In this document: in pieces, positions 1-12,350 of the stretch
Position numbering within the stretch: the first letter of the stretch is position 1
How the letters are laid out: each line of letters opens with the position of its first letter
Source of the DNA: Lumbricus terrestris
Lineage: Eukaryota; Annelida; Clitellata; Crassiclitellata; Lumbricidae
Reading direction: 5' to 3'
Assembly: GCA_949752735.1 (NCBI GenBank)
Contig: OX457047.1
Span: 36,139,324-36,203,323 of the forward strand
DNA length: 64,000 nucleotides
Position numbers and translations under genes: made by a program
Notes under the pieces: generated by a model
Told to the model about the DNA's origin: nothing
What the model saw: the letters and a program-made list of their open reading frames with translations, nothing else
The model's database searches: none

Positions 1-1069
1 TTGTTAAGTTTTTAGGAACTTCTCAGATATTCGAAAACTTCGATTACTATTTCATCAGAAGATTAAATATGTGCTATTAACTAAACACGGATTTCTTCTG
101 GTTTTGTAGATGTTGAGAAAATAACAGAACTGTATTTCAGAGAACAGTGGCTTTCGTAGTTGGCTGTATTTTTTTGCTTTTTTTCTACCCAGGATTATAT
201 GTATTTGTATGCATAAGAGTATCAAGAATCAAAAAGTCGACTATGCCGTCATTGTAGCGTCGTTAGAATTTTGAAATTTACAATTAAGGGTTTTGATTGA
301 GCGTGTGGTACTTTGAATTGCTTACTTATTTTGTTACATCCACTGCTGTGAAGTCTTTCTCACACTTGCTTTGATTTGCTTTACTTTCCAGCTAAATGTA
401 TGTGCTCTGATGTGAGTTTTTTAATTAGTGCAATAATAATTATTGTTTAATTAATACATGTAATAATACTTATCTAAACGTGGTTCCGACTGTCAAAACG
501 AATGACAAATAGGTTGATGAGTTTTTTGTTTTGTTTTTGATATCTCGTGTATGATGAAGTTCTATTCAACTCTTTGTTCAAATTCAGATACCTTGGGTTA
601 TGTGAGGTGCAAAATGTTTATGATGCCGTGCCATATCTACAGAAGGCAGTAGGGGTTCAACCCAAGAACTGAGAGAAATTTGAGGGGAACAACATGATTG
701 TGTAACTGTTCCAAGCCTTTAAATTGTTCTGGCATGGATTTGCAACTGCACGCTGTTTAGTACTTTGTGAACTTTGTGGAGTGATGGGAAATAAAATACT
801 TGGCGGTGGCAAGTATTTTATTAGCTTACCGAGGAAATGTCTTAGTGATTAGTAACTGCATGTTGTATACAGTTGTACAAGTTTAACTGAGTGGATTTGT
901 TCTATGTCAATTTGTCTCTGTCTCCCTTATCTGGGTGTACACTGTACAGGGACGTAGTGCTCTCCTACTCCACACATCGTGACCTCCTCGTTCCCCGGGC
1001 ATGAACTGCACCTAGACAGTGCCGTGCTTTCTCTGTTGTTTGCACCATGGTATGGAATTGGGTTCCACT
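1..1069. other. Left flank, no gene recognised
   Basis: AT-rich sequence. I see no exon with credible splice sites and no repeat family shared with the rest of the window. Short open frames here run into the neighbouring hAT element and look accidental. Confidence 0.5.
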
Positions 1070-1568
1070 GTCTATACCAGTGCTGTCCAACCTTTTTGGT
1101 ACCAAGGGCCGCAAAAGCAAGATTCTTGAAGCCGAGGGCCGCAGCACAAAACTCAAAAGCAGTGGCGAAAATTTACTCATAATATATTAGGCTATATTAA
1201 CATTGAAACGAGTATTGAAATTTAATATGGAGTGGTTATACTATCAAGCTAGCTATCGATATATGATTTTTTTCCCACCCAGTTCAAGATATGGCATCCA
1301 GAGATGCTCCCAGCCCAGGACTGGCCAAAGAGGAAAGCTTGAGCAGTTTATGGAAAGAGTCATAGTCGTCGGACCAGAAAGAACCAAGGTATCGCCATTC
1401 GCCAATCGTCGGCCCAGCATGAATCATTGAATATGGTAAAATTATTCATGCAGATTCATGCAGGACCGACGATTGGCGATACCTTATCCGATTAGGCCTA
1501 CCGACTGTTTCTTTCAAATCCTTATAACTAAAACTCTCTCGAAAAGGATGGTCGCAGTCACTTGCAGA

Positions 1569-1862
1569 CAGTAGCGGCGCTAGGGGTGGCTAGGGGGCTA
1601 AGCTCCCCTTTAAAAGGCCATCTATTTTGTCCCATGTAAAAATTAAATATTTGCATGATTAGACCCACTAAAAACTTAAACGTAAACGTATGCACGAGGT
1701 TTGTCAGACAGTTTGGCGGAATGAAAAAGGACCATTTACACCAAGATTTAGACCAAAATGACTAAAAAAAAGGTCGTCAGAAATTTTGGCGACTGAAAAC
1801 GGAAAGTTTTCTCCCCGTATACATTCAGCCCCTCCAAAACTGAAATCCTGGCGCCGCCACTG
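1569..1862. mobile_element. hAT-like MITE nested in the outer copy (mirror of 2428-2721)
   Basis: Exact mirror position (sum 4290) of the MITE at 2428-2721, with the same TCTGCAAG-type flanks in reverse complement. It shows that the parental hAT element already carried this nested MITE. Confidence 0.83.
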
Positions 1863-2038
1863 CTTGCAGACGTGCTGTAACTATAGTATGTAGCCTGCAC
1901 ATTTCAGGGACTGACTATAGAAGTGATCACGGTTTGGGAGAGTTTGCGAGTCCGTTTAGTTGAGTACAGTAATAAGATTTGTTAAAAACCAGAAGTCATG
2001 ACTGTGCTAATCTCCAGAAAGACTATAGGCCCTATACT

Positions 2039-3212
2039 CAGTGCTGTCCAACCTGCGGCCCGCGGGCCGCATGCGGCCCGCGAGGTGATTTCAAGTGGCC
2101 CGCCAGGGCTCACTAAATTTGTACACTGTGCAAAATGAAGCAAGGAATAAAGCCACTGAACGTTTATTTGTTTTTATTGATTTTGTGAGAGTTGCCGATT
2201 TGGAATGCCACCAGGAAACTAAATTTCTTCTTCCTTTTCATGGGGTAGTATACTATAGGGCCTATAGTCTTTCTGGAGATTAGCACAGTCATGACTTCTG
2301 GTTTTTAACAAATCTTATTACTGTACTCAACTAAACGGACTCGCAAACTCTCCCAAACCGTGATCACTTCTATAGTCAGTCCCTGAAATGTGCAGGCTAC
2401 ATACTATAGTTACAGCACGTCTGCAAGCAGTGGCGGCGCCAGGATTTCAGTTTTGGAGGGGCTGAATGTATACGGGGAGAAAACTTTCCGTTTTCAGTCG
2501 CCAAAATTTCTGACGACCTTTTTTTTAGTCATTTTGGTCTAAATCTTGGTGTAAATGGTCCTTTTTCATTCCGCCAAACTGTCTGACAAACCTCGTGCAT
2601 ACGTTTACGTTTAAGTTTTTAGTGGGTCTAATCATGCAAATATTTAATTTTTACATGGGACAAAATAGATGGCCTTTTAAAGGGGAGCTTAGCCCCCTAG
2701 CCACCCCTAGCGCCGCTACTGTCTGCAAGTGACTGCGACCATCCTTTTCGAGAGAGTTTTAGTTATAAGGATTTGAAAGAAACAGTCGGTAGGCCTAATC
2801 GGATAAGGTATCGCCAATCGTCGGTCCTGCATGAATCTGCATGAATAATTTTACCATATTCAATGATTCATGCTGGGCCGACGATTGGCGAATGGCGATA
2901 CCTTGGTTCTTTCTGGTCCGACGACTATGACTCTTTCCATAAACTGCTCAAGCTTTCCTCTTTGGCCAGTCCTGGGCTGGGAGCATCTCTGGATGCCATA
3001 TCTTGAACTGGGTGGGAAAAAAATCATATATCGATAGCTAGCTTGATAGTATAACCACTCCATATTAAATTTCAATACTCGTTTCAATGTTAATATAGCC
3101 TAATATATTATGAGTAAATTTTCGCCACTGCTTTTGAGTTTTGTGCTGCGGCCCTCGGCTTCAAGAATCTTGCTTTTGCGGCCCTTGGTACCAAAAAGGT
3201 TGGACAGCACTG
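2039..3212 (-). mobile_element. Inner hAT copy, inverted relative to its host copy
   Basis: A full copy of the 1174-bp element, running CAGTGCTGTCCAACCTGCGG to GGTTGGACAGCACTG. In the outer copy this GC-rich end (gcggcccgcgggccgc) is the right end, so the inner copy is reversed. It interrupts the outer copy about 961 bp from its left end. Sequence looks identical between copies wherever I compared them, so the event is recent on that evidence. Confidence 0.85.
2428..2721. mobile_element. hAT-like MITE nested in the inner copy (CAGTGGCGGCGCCAGG family)
   Basis: Starts CAGTGGCGGCGCCAGG and ends CGCCGCTACTG. It is flanked by perfect 8-bp direct repeats TCTGCAAG (2420-2427, 2722-2729). The mirror copy lies at 1569-1862. 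It inserted before the host element duplicated. Relatives with their own target duplications are at 46124-46446 and 49450-49709. Confidence 0.85.
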
Positions 3213-3442
3213 CCCTATAGTATACTACCCCATGAAAAGGAAGAAGAAATTTAGTTTCCTGGTGGCATTCCAAATCGGCAACTCTCACAAAATCAATAAA
3301 AACAAATAAACGTTCAGTGGCTTTATTCCTTGCTTCATTTTGCACAGTGTACAAATTTAGTGAGCCCTGGCGGGCCACTTGAAATCACCTCGCGGGCCGC
3401 ATGCGGCCCGCGGGCCGCAGGTTGGACAGCACTGGTCTATAC

Positions 3443-4142
3443 TATACGCCTTATGCCTAGGGTTTTCTCAGATGCATTTTGTCACAGCCTTAAACGTCCT
3501 TTTCAACTGGGTTTAGGTCAGGAGCGCTCCCAGGTAGTAACTTTGAAGGGTATAAAAATCTCCATAATGAATTTGTTTGCAGTTGAAAGCAAAGGTTGTA
3601 TATGCTCTGTGTGCATATATCTAATCTTTATTTGTGTATAACCTATATATTATATTTATATATATATATAAATAAATGTATAAATACTGTATATAAATAC
3701 TATATATATTTAAATGTATATAGTATAATATATCTATACCCAATTTACACAGTACATAAATGGATAACGTGTCTGCCTTGTGATCACAGAGTGTACGGGT
3801 TGTGTGCCCACGCTGCCCGATGTGTGTGGGTTCACGATTTCCTAGACTCATACTAAGCGTTGTGTCATATGTCACCAGCAGATGTTGGCAAGTAAACACT
3901 CACTGACCTCTCTTGTTCCAGGACATTAATGATTCGTCACTGGCCAATGCTCTGGCAACAGGATCTGAACAACTACAGTATACACAGAAAGGAGGGTAGA
4001 CCCAGCAGAGCTGTAAAGCCTGGCATCTGGATTACAATCATTATTTTATCATCAGCGCTCATTTCGCGCCTTCAGCCTTCGCACTTGATACTGCAGATAC
4101 TCGGGTCGTGTTCGGCCTCCTGTCTACCAAGCTTGAGTAATA
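3443..4142. other. Spacer with TA-rich low complexity, no gene
   Basis: About 3640-3740 is TA-rich low-complexity DNA. No splice-flanked coding segment is seen in the remainder. Confidence 0.5.
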
Positions 4143-4150
4143 GCTGTGGG

Positions 4151-4415
4151 CAAGGGCGCATACAGACATTTTCGAAGGGGGGGGCAAAATTTTTGGTGAT
4201 CTTTGCCAGAAATAATTTGATGACTTTTCATCAGTCATCTGGGTCGATGTAAACTCTGCAAGTACTATGACCTCTCTAGTCTCGTCGTACCCTACTTTTC
4301 TCTCCCGCTGCATTGATTTAATGCTTGTTGAAACCAATTGGGGTAGGGGGCCACATCCTATGGACTTTTGAAATGGGAGGCCATGGCCGGATTGGCCCCC
4401 CTGGATCCGCCCCTG
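4151..4415. mobile_element. hAT-like MITE (CARGGGCG termini)
   Basis: The left end CAAGGGCGCATACAG and the complement of the right end, CAGGGGCGGATCCAG, form imperfect terminal inverted repeats. The flanks gctgtggg (4143-4150) and gctgtgtg (4416-4423) match at 7 of 8 bases. The interior is non-coding. Confidence 0.65.
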
Positions 4416-4644
4416 GCTGTGTGTTGGCCAAACATTGTTAACCCTTTAATTACTGTAAAGTACTAAAAGCAACTGGGAAACGCATGCTGTCATTAAAGTG
4501 TTACATTGAATTCTGTTCTAAGTAGTAAGAGGGTGCCAAGAAGAAATTTTCCATACCCCAGTTAAAGAAACCAATGCCGGTTTGCTGTTGAAAGATTCTT
4601 CTTTGCCTTCAGCAGACGACTAGTACTTTACAGAGTCAGTCACT

Positions 4645-4771
4645 CAGGGCTTAAAGTGTGCCTGGACGGTCATGGACGGTGTCCAGGCACTTATTTTAGA
4701 ATCTGCACACTGTCCTGCCACTTAGAGGTAAGGAATGTCCAGGCACTTCTTTTTCCACACTTTAAGCACTG
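4645..4771. mobile_element. Short MITE with CAGGGCTTAAAGTGTG termini
   Basis: Begins CAGGGCTTAAAGTGTG and ends CACACTTTAAGCACTG, with a foldback interior (gcctggac / gtccaggcac). The same family occurs at 50642-50787, where the target duplication is perfect. Here the flanks match at only about 5 of 8 bases, so the ends rest on the family comparison. Confidence 0.6.
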
Positions 4772-6900
4772 TTGTCGCTGTAAGAAACAAGTGTATTCCT
4801 TGCATTGCTTGCTACACATATTCTGTAAAAAAATTCCTGTACGTTACGAGGCCTCCTTCAAAGAGGTTGCTAAAGCACAGTTTGAGTGATGTCAATGTGG
4901 ACCCTGCATGGGTATCGTGAAATGGGAAATACTGTGCACAACAATAGGACATAACATGTATACCTATTATGTATCAAGGACGTTACTCTCTGTAAATAAG
5001 TCTACAGAGTGATCCAATAAAAGAGGAAGCTGGTACGTAAATTAACAAGCATGTAGTTGGTGATGCCATAAAGCAGGGGTGTTGAAATCAAGTGGTGGAC
5101 CAGAATGTCGAAGGCACTTGAGGAAAATTGGGGTTAGGTCACAATAACAAGATTAATGTAGAATCTAAAAGGCAGATGTACTTTGTACGTTCTCGTATTT
5201 TTATGAATAATACATAAGACTGCATTCTGTATATTTTTCTTGGTATAAACAAACATTATGCACATGAAAAACTAAAACAAAACTGATTTGTTGTTTGTTT
5301 GGCAGGAGTTTGGGCATTATGTAAACATGTTTTCAAGTCTCTCCAGTGTTCTGCACTTTGCTCTGAATACCCAATCAGCTCCTAAAAAATGGATTCTTAA
5401 ACAACATGTACCGTACATCTGTTCACAACCATTGAGCGTGCGTTTTAAGCAGCTGTGCATCACTATCCGTTCGTTCAGTTGGTTCAGGTGTACAAACGTT
5501 CCAGATATGAATGTTTGTGTTTGTTAGGATGTTTGCTGTCAGTGTGTCCGAACATGTGTGTTTGTGTGCATACATGTGTGTATTCAGAAAGAATTTCAGT
5601 TAGATAATTATGCTGTTTGCATAAATCAAATTCTCACGAGAAGCATTATTATGTCTCAGATTCTGACAAATCGTCATAAAAAGCATTATTAATATAGCAC
5701 ATATTCTGACAAAACACATGAACTTTGACAGCAATGCACATTGCACATCATAATTATATGTCTGCTGGTATCTTTTAATTTCTGCCATTCTACATATCAT
5801 GCTCCTCAATAAAAAAGTTCCGTGTGATGCCTCTGATAAAAGAATTTTAAAGCCGCACATCCATTTAATATTAGTTTATATGAAATTTTGATCTAAACAT
5901 TCGACCTAAGTTGAGCTGTAGTGGATCGTTAAACAAATTCAGCCACCCCTACGCAGCAACACGTTTGAACACAATACAAGGAAAAATAATCAATGTGGAT
6001 GGACATGCTTGATGGCAGTGTAGCAATTGCGGCACACACGTCTGACATTGGACGTTCAAAGCTTTCTATGAACAGATATTGAAACCTGATACCCATTTGG
6101 ACATAGAAATACAGAACGATATTTACAGCTTGTTGGCAACAGAGTGTAGTACTAACCTCTTAAAAACCACGTGTGTAAAATAAATACTACACTACGTTAT
6201 AGCAACACTTTATGTAGAAAATAGCAAAGAAACCTTTCTTACAAGAACAACTTTGGTAACAACTTTATTTTTCATGCAATCTGTAACTATATACGATTTG
6301 ACCTCTAGATTTTCAATAAACAAAGATACTACTACAGTCTTACTTGGCACATTCTTAACAGTACAGCCTGTTTACAGCTGACCCTAATTCAAGTGTTATG
6401 CTTGGAAACAAATGGCAGTGAGCCTAAAACAGACCAGACAATATTTGGTTAACTATTAACCTCCCAATCTATTACTTAATTAGTTTGTTGGTTGACACAA
6501 AACAATTTTCTTTTATATATATGTGACATGGGGCTCCCATCCAATCAGTTTCTGACCTTTTTATTCAGTCATATGCTACAATGGCTCTGCTTTAAAATAC
6601 TTTCTACAGAATAGAAACATCTTTTTTCTAACTAATGTTATAATCATTTGATTCTTTCATCAGTGAAGACTGTAGAGTGAGAAAATTGAATAAAAAGTTT
6701 AATAATATTCATGTCATCAAAGTCCTTAGAAACCACATGTGGATTATTCTGCAATTTTGCTGGGCAATAAAGGAATATATTCTAAATCAGATAATTCAAA
6801 TGGCAACAAAATCAGGTTACTACTTTGCAAATTATGGCAAATTCATAGCCATCTGCTGAACTGAAGAATATTCTACATTACTGATCCCTCTTGCCTAGTA
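4772..6900. other. Spacer, no gene recognised
   Basis: AT-rich DNA. I found no exon-like segment with splice sites, and no repeat unit that recurs elsewhere in the window. Confidence 0.45.
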
Positions 6901-6934
6901 CAGGTCGCAAAAGGTTTGTCAGTCACTCATTCAC

Positions 6935-7192
6935 GTGAGTAAAGCAGGGAGGAGACCTGACCGACGACTCCAATTGGAGCGTAGACTCGGAACCGACCTG
7001 GGCTGGCGAACCAAAGTCCACCGTGCCCACCTTCTCGTGGGGCGACCTGTTAGTAACCCCTCCGTATGGAGGGGTGAACGAACGGGCACGGACGGCAAAC
7101 GGGGGGAAGGCAATGGCAAACCACCCCTTATCTTTGCCAAGAAAATTCATGATGTATCCAAGAAGGAAATCAACGATAGTCACCAAGGGTGA
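6935..7192 (+). CDS. Possible small upstream ORF of the RTE-like LINE
   Basis: An 85-codon frame rich in Arg, Lys and Gly that overlaps the start of the large LINE ORF in another frame. Some RTE elements carry a short ORF1 overlapping ORF2. Length and position fit that arrangement, but I recognise no domain. It could equally be 5' untranslated sequence that happens to be open. Confidence 0.25.
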   Translation: MSKAGRRPDRRLQLERRLGTDLGWRTKVHRAHLLVGRPVSNPSVWRGERTGTDGKRGEGNGKPPLIFAKKIHDVSKKEINDSHQG

Positions 7193-10100
7193 GACCCTCA
7201 GGCCTGAGGGTGACTTAATGGCTACTGAGGAAGAGCACATTGACGAGTCGGGAGCTACGGGTTCGAATGAAGCCACAGGACCAAAGCCGAAAGGACGTCC
7301 AGCGGTGGATATGGCCATGAAGCAAAGGCTTGACATGAGCTGCAAAAAATCTATGAAGGTCGGAACGTGGAATGTCAGAAGCATGCAGAGTGGGAAGATG
7401 GACATCATTCAAAAAGAGATGGGAAGGATGGATATAGCGATACTGGGATTATGTGAGACCAGATGGAAGGGAAAAGGACACTTCAGATGGAACGGTTTTA
7501 AGATAGTAATGTCGGGGCAGGAGGAGAGGGGGAGGAATGGAGTTGCAATCATGTGCGATAGGAAGAGCGCTGATGCGATAATGGGGTATAATACAGTGAG
7601 TGACAGAGTACTGAGTGTAAGATTTAGGGGAGGAAGGATCAATACGACAATCATACAGGTTTATGCCCCTACAGCGATGGCGGCAGAGGAGGAACAAGAA
7701 GCTTTCTACTTAGACCTGCAAGGGACAATTGACACAACACCGAGGGGAGACATACTGGTGATTATGGGTGACTTCAACGCGAAAGTTGGTGAGGACAGAA
7801 ATGGATGGGAAGAAGTAGTGGGTAAGTACGGACTGGGTGTACGAAACGAGGCGGGGGAGAGAATGCTGGAGTTCTGCGATTCCAATGAACTACGAATAAT
7901 GAACACATGGTTCGAACAACCGAAAAGAAGACTTTATACATGGACGACGCCGGATGGAAAACACAGGAATCAGATCGACTACGTGTTGGTGAACAAAAGA
8001 TGGAAGAGCACGATAAAAGATGTAAGAACAAGACCGGGGGCGGATTGCGGAACAGACCACGAGATAATAGTGGCTACATTACAGCTAAAGTTGAAGAAGT
8101 TGAAGAGAGGCAAAAGACTGACCAGTTTTGATTGCAAAGGCATAACACCAGAATACAGGGTGGAGATAATGAATAGGTTTGAGATCTTAGAGAGAGACGA
8201 TTCAACGGAAGAGGAGGATGCAAACAAGTTATGGACAAAGATGAAAACTGCGATTCAGGAGACGGCGGAGAAACATGTACCAAAGAAAACGTCAAGGAAA
8301 ATTACACCATGGCTATCCAAAGAGGCCATTGAGGTGGCAATGGAAAGGAGAGTAGCAAAAAAGGAAGGGAACAGGGATAGGGTAAAAATATTGAATAAGG
8401 CCTTCCAAAAGAAGGCAAGGGAGGATAAGGAAAACCATCTCAAGGAAATGTGCAAGGAGATGGAGGAAGAAGGGAAGAAAGGAAGAACTAAAGAACTGTT
8501 CGCAAAGATAAAGGAAATAACAAAGACAGCAGGCCCTAGAATGGGATCACTCAAGACAAAGGATGGGAAGATAATAGGAGACGAGGAGGAGATGAAGGCA
8601 AGGTGGAGAGAGTATACGGAAGAGCTGTACAAGGAGGACGAACGTGTCGTGAAGGAAAACATCAAAATAGAGGAAGTTGAAAACGAACCAGAGATATTGG
8701 AGGCAGAGGTGGAGTGGGCGATAAAACAGTTAAAGGACAACAAAGCGCCAGGACATGATGGAATACCTATAGAACTGGTAAAAGCAGGAGATGAAGCAGT
8801 GGTGAGGACTATTACAAAGCTATGCAATCAAATCTGGAGAACTGGGGAGTGGCCGGAGGACTGGAAAAGGTCAGTGTTCATACCAATATTCAAGAAAGGA
8901 GACGCGAGAGAGTGTGGAAATTATCGAACGATAGCGATGATATCGCACACGAGCAAAATACTACTCAAAATAATCCACAAAAGAATGGAGAAGACAATTG
9001 AAAGAGAATTACCAGCCAACCAAGCGGGATTCAGGAAGGCGCGAGGAACGCGTGATCACATCGCCAATATAAGGTGGATTATGGAGAGACAGAGGGAGTA
9101 CGGGCAAGAGGTGCATATGTGTTTTATAGACTACAGCAAGGCGTTTGATTGCATAGACCATACACTACTGTGGAGGACACTAATCGAGATGGGAATTCCG
9201 AAGCATCTGGTTAAACTACTGAAAGGCCTTTACGTGGATCAAGAGGCGGTTATAAGAACTGAATATGGAGACACAGGGAAATTTAAAATAAGGAAAGGAG
9301 TGAGGCAGGGGTGCATTTTGTCCCCTTTCCTGTTCAATCTGTATGCCGAGAGAATTATGAGGAGGGCTGGATTGGAAGAGGCAACAGAGGGGGTAAGGAT
9401 AGCGGGGAAAATACTGAATAATTTGAGGTACGCTGATGATACGACATTATTGGCGGGTAAGAAGGACGACCTGGCCGAGTTAATAAGAAGAGTCAGGATG
9501 GAAAGTGAAAAGGCGGGACTATACTTCAATGTAAAGAAAACAAAAGTTATGACAACTGCAACATGGGAAAACTTTGAGGTGGATGGAGAAACGATAGAGG
9601 TAGTATCGAGCTTCACATTCCTGGGATCTATGTTAGAGAAGGAGGGAAGATGTGATATGGAAATAAGGCGGAGGGTAACAATGGGAAAAACGGCAATGAA
9701 CGGTCTGGGAAATATTTGGAAAGATAAATATGTGAGCAGGGAAACAAAGAAAAGACTGGTAAGAGCACTGATCTTCCCGGTCGTCCTATATGGATGCGAA
9801 ACATGGACAAAGACACTGCATATGGAAAAGAAAATCAACGCGTGCGAGATGTGGATTTGGAGAAAAATGTTAAGGATTTCATGGACGGAGAAGAGAACTA
9901 ACGAATCGGTGCGTGAGGAGCTCGGAATAGAGAGAGATGAGACACTACAGCAAACAGCGACTTGGAGGAAATTGAGCTACTTCGGCCATGTGATGAGATC
10001 TAACGATTTGGAGAAGGAGCTGATGACGGCATGCGGTGAGGGAAGGAGGAGACGCGGAAGACCAAGGAAGAGATGGCTGGATGAGGTACAGGAAAAGTCT

Positions 10101-10205
10101 GGCATGAACTTGGATGAGCTGAGAGAGGCAACAAGAGAGAGGGGACACTGGAGAGGATACATCAAGAATATCGCCAGAGCTCCAAGAGCTGACGGCACCA
10201 GGTGA
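7023..10205 (+). CDS. LINE ORF2: apurinic endonuclease plus reverse transcriptase (RTE-like)
   Basis: Intact 1060-codon frame of a non-LTR retrotransposon that would nick target DNA and reverse-transcribe its own RNA. The APE-type endonuclease starts near residue 111 (MKVGTWNVRSM), with CETRWKG near 142, MGDFNAKVG near 247, and NQIDYVLV and TDHEII near 316-348. Reverse transcriptase motifs follow: NKAPGHDGIP near 574, NYRTIAMIS near 633, IDYSKAFDCIDH near 701, GVRQGCILSPFLFNLY near 760 and the catalytic RYADDTTLLA near 802. The C-terminus has the basic GRRRRGRPRKRWLDEV motif common in RTE-like and related invertebrate elements. The start is uncertain: the first Met lies about 110 codons before the endonuclease. 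No frameshift or stop is present, so recent activity is plausible. Clade assignment is from memory of motif style. Confidence 0.92.
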   Translation: MPTFSWGDLLVTPPYGGVNERARTANGGKAMANHPLSLPRKFMMYPRRKSTIVTKGETLRPEGDLMATEEEHIDESGATGSNEATGPKPKGRPAVDMAMKQRLDMSCKKSMKVGTWNVRSMQSGKMDIIQKEMGRMDIAILGLCETRWKGKGHFRWNGFKIVMSGQEERGRNGVAIMCDRKSADAIMGYNTVSDRVLSVRFRGGRINTTIIQVYAPTAMAAEEEQEAFYLDLQGTIDTTPRGDILVIMGDFNAKVGEDRNGWEEVVGKYGLGVRNEAGERMLEFCDSNELRIMNTWFEQPKRRLYTWTTPDGKHRNQIDYVLVNKRWKSTIKDVRTRPGADCGTDHEIIVATLQLKLKKLKRGKRLTSFDCKGITPEYRVEIMNRFEILERDDSTEEEDANKLWTKMKTAIQETAEKHVPKKTSRKITPWLSKEAIEVAMERRVAKKEGNRDRVKILNKAFQKKAREDKENHLKEMCKEMEEEGKKGRTKELFAKIKEITKTAGPRMGSLKTKDGKIIGDEEEMKARWREYTEELYKEDERVVKENIKIEEVENEPEILEAEVEWAIKQLKDNKAPGHDGIPIELVKAGDEAVVRTITKLCNQIWRTGEWPEDWKRSVFIPIFKKGDARECGNYRTIAMISHTSKILLKIIHKRMEKTIERELPANQAGFRKARGTRDHIANIRWIMERQREYGQEVHMCFIDYSKAFDCIDHTLLWRTLIEMGIPKHLVKLLKGLYVDQEAVIRTEYGDTGKFKIRKGVRQGCILSPFLFNLYAERIMRRAGLEEATEGVRIAGKILNNLRYADDTTLLAGKKDDLAELIRRVRMESEKAGLYFNVKKTKVMTTATWENFEVDGETIEVVSSFTFLGSMLEKEGRCDMEIRRRVTMGKTAMNGLGNIWKDKYVSRETKKRLVRALIFPVVLYGCETWTKTLHMEKKINACEMWIWRKMLRISWTEKRTNESVREELGIERDETLQQTATWRKLSYFGHVMRSNDLEKELMTACGEGRRRRGRPRKRWLDEVQEKSGMNLDELREATRERGHWRGYIKNIARAPRADGTR

Positions 10206-10215
10206 CCAGGTGAGC

Positions 10216-11260
<1,045 letters not shown>

Positions 11261-12123
11261 GCATTGTACTGTATTGTAAAGATTACTATTTACACTGTAA
11301 CAATCACTCGACAGACAGAAGCAAAGGTTGCAATAAACTTCCTGTAAAGATATGTACATCCAGAACGAAGAAAATTACACAGCGCAGGAAAATAACAACT
11401 GTCCACACACGGCAGAACGTAAGTGCAAAAGACTCAAAACAAGATCGCAGATACGGTTTCTTCAATGCATGTATACTGAAATGTAAAAACTGATATCATA
11501 GCACTAAGGCAACCAAGCAAAATGGAGCAGAAACTGATATAAAATTACATTAAATGCACGGTACATGCATCGCATGGCACTTAAGTAACATAATACAGCG
11601 CATGATTTAAATCGTTCGTTACATGTATCATTTTCAACCACATTTCTATGAACTTCACTTCAACTAATAACACTTTCTAATTACACTTTCATTGCTCTTC
11701 AAGCTGAACAAAATCTGTGGTAAATCAGGATAAGAAAGCTGATATAGGTAGGACATAAATGTATTTAACATGGCTGTGAAACCAACGTTAATCTTGGGAC
11801 TATCCCTATATAATGCCCAGTTTCATATCTGGCTAATACCCTGTTCCTCCGTGTTACTTTGGTAACTATGTCATTGATTACTTACTATTATGCATCGTCG
11901 TCATCATCCTCATACATCTAATTCTCTCGACATCCAATAAGGTACAAAAGAAAACATCTAACTCTCTTGCCATCCATCTACAAAAGAAAGCTGATGGATT
12001 GCTTTAATTTTCTTCCACATTATGGGTTTCAATCCAAAATAATTTGCACAGAATTCCTGCAGATCAGCCACTTTATCTCCAAAACCCGTGAAAGAACTAC
12101 AAAGATCTATACGCATACACCAC
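11261..12123. other. Spacer, no gene recognised
   Basis: AT-rich sequence between the (CAA)n tract and a SINE. No splice-flanked coding segment found. Confidence 0.45.
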
Positions 12124-12350
12124 GGGGCACGGTGGTGTAGTGGGTATGTTCGCTGCCTTGCAGCCAGAGGGTTGCAGGTTCGAATCCACCTCAAGCTGCC
12201 GTGTAGGGACCTTGGGCAAGTCCTTCACTTGCAATTGCTCAGTTCTTGGCATAAATCTCCGATTCAGTGTCCGCGCGTAGTCGGGAGCGCTTCTGAGTAG
12301 TAATCTTGAAGGGGCTCTATAACAAGTGCACATTCATAAAAACAAATACA
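12124..12350 (+). mobile_element. tRNA-derived SINE (family A), near full length
   Basis: The head ggggcacggtggtgtagtgg contains a pol III A-box-like TGGTGTAGTGG, followed by a B box GGTTCGAATCC. The body has the family word ccttgggcaagtccttcact. The 3' end is cgggagcgcttctgagtag, then aacaagtgcacat and an A-rich tail. It is the reference copy for nine others in this window. Confidence 0.88.

Larger units (their letters stand above)
1078..3434. mobile_element. Self-nested non-autonomous hAT element (outer copy plus inverted inner copy)
   Basis: The block begins CAGTGCTGTCCAACCT, ends with its reverse complement, and is flanked by the perfect 8-bp direct repeat GTCTATAC (1070-1077 and 3435-3442), which is hAT-like. 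The outer copy is 1078-2038 plus about 3222-3434. A second copy of the same roughly 1174-bp element sits inside it in the opposite orientation (2039-3212), flanked by ccctatact and ccctatagt, a near-match. As a result 1078-2038 and 2252-3212 form inverted arms of 961 bp. The arm coordinates mirror around a constant sum (4290), so there is no net indel. Identical short frames on both arms are by-products. I see no transposase, so the element must have been moved in trans. Confidence 0.88.
6900..10215 (+). mobile_element. RTE-like LINE, approximate full extent
   Basis: Composition shifts from AT-rich to GC-richer purine-rich sequence near 6900-6940 and back after about 10215, just past the ORF2 stop. 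The short 3' untranslated region fits RTE elements. I could not identify target-site duplications, so both ends are estimates. Confidence 0.6.
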
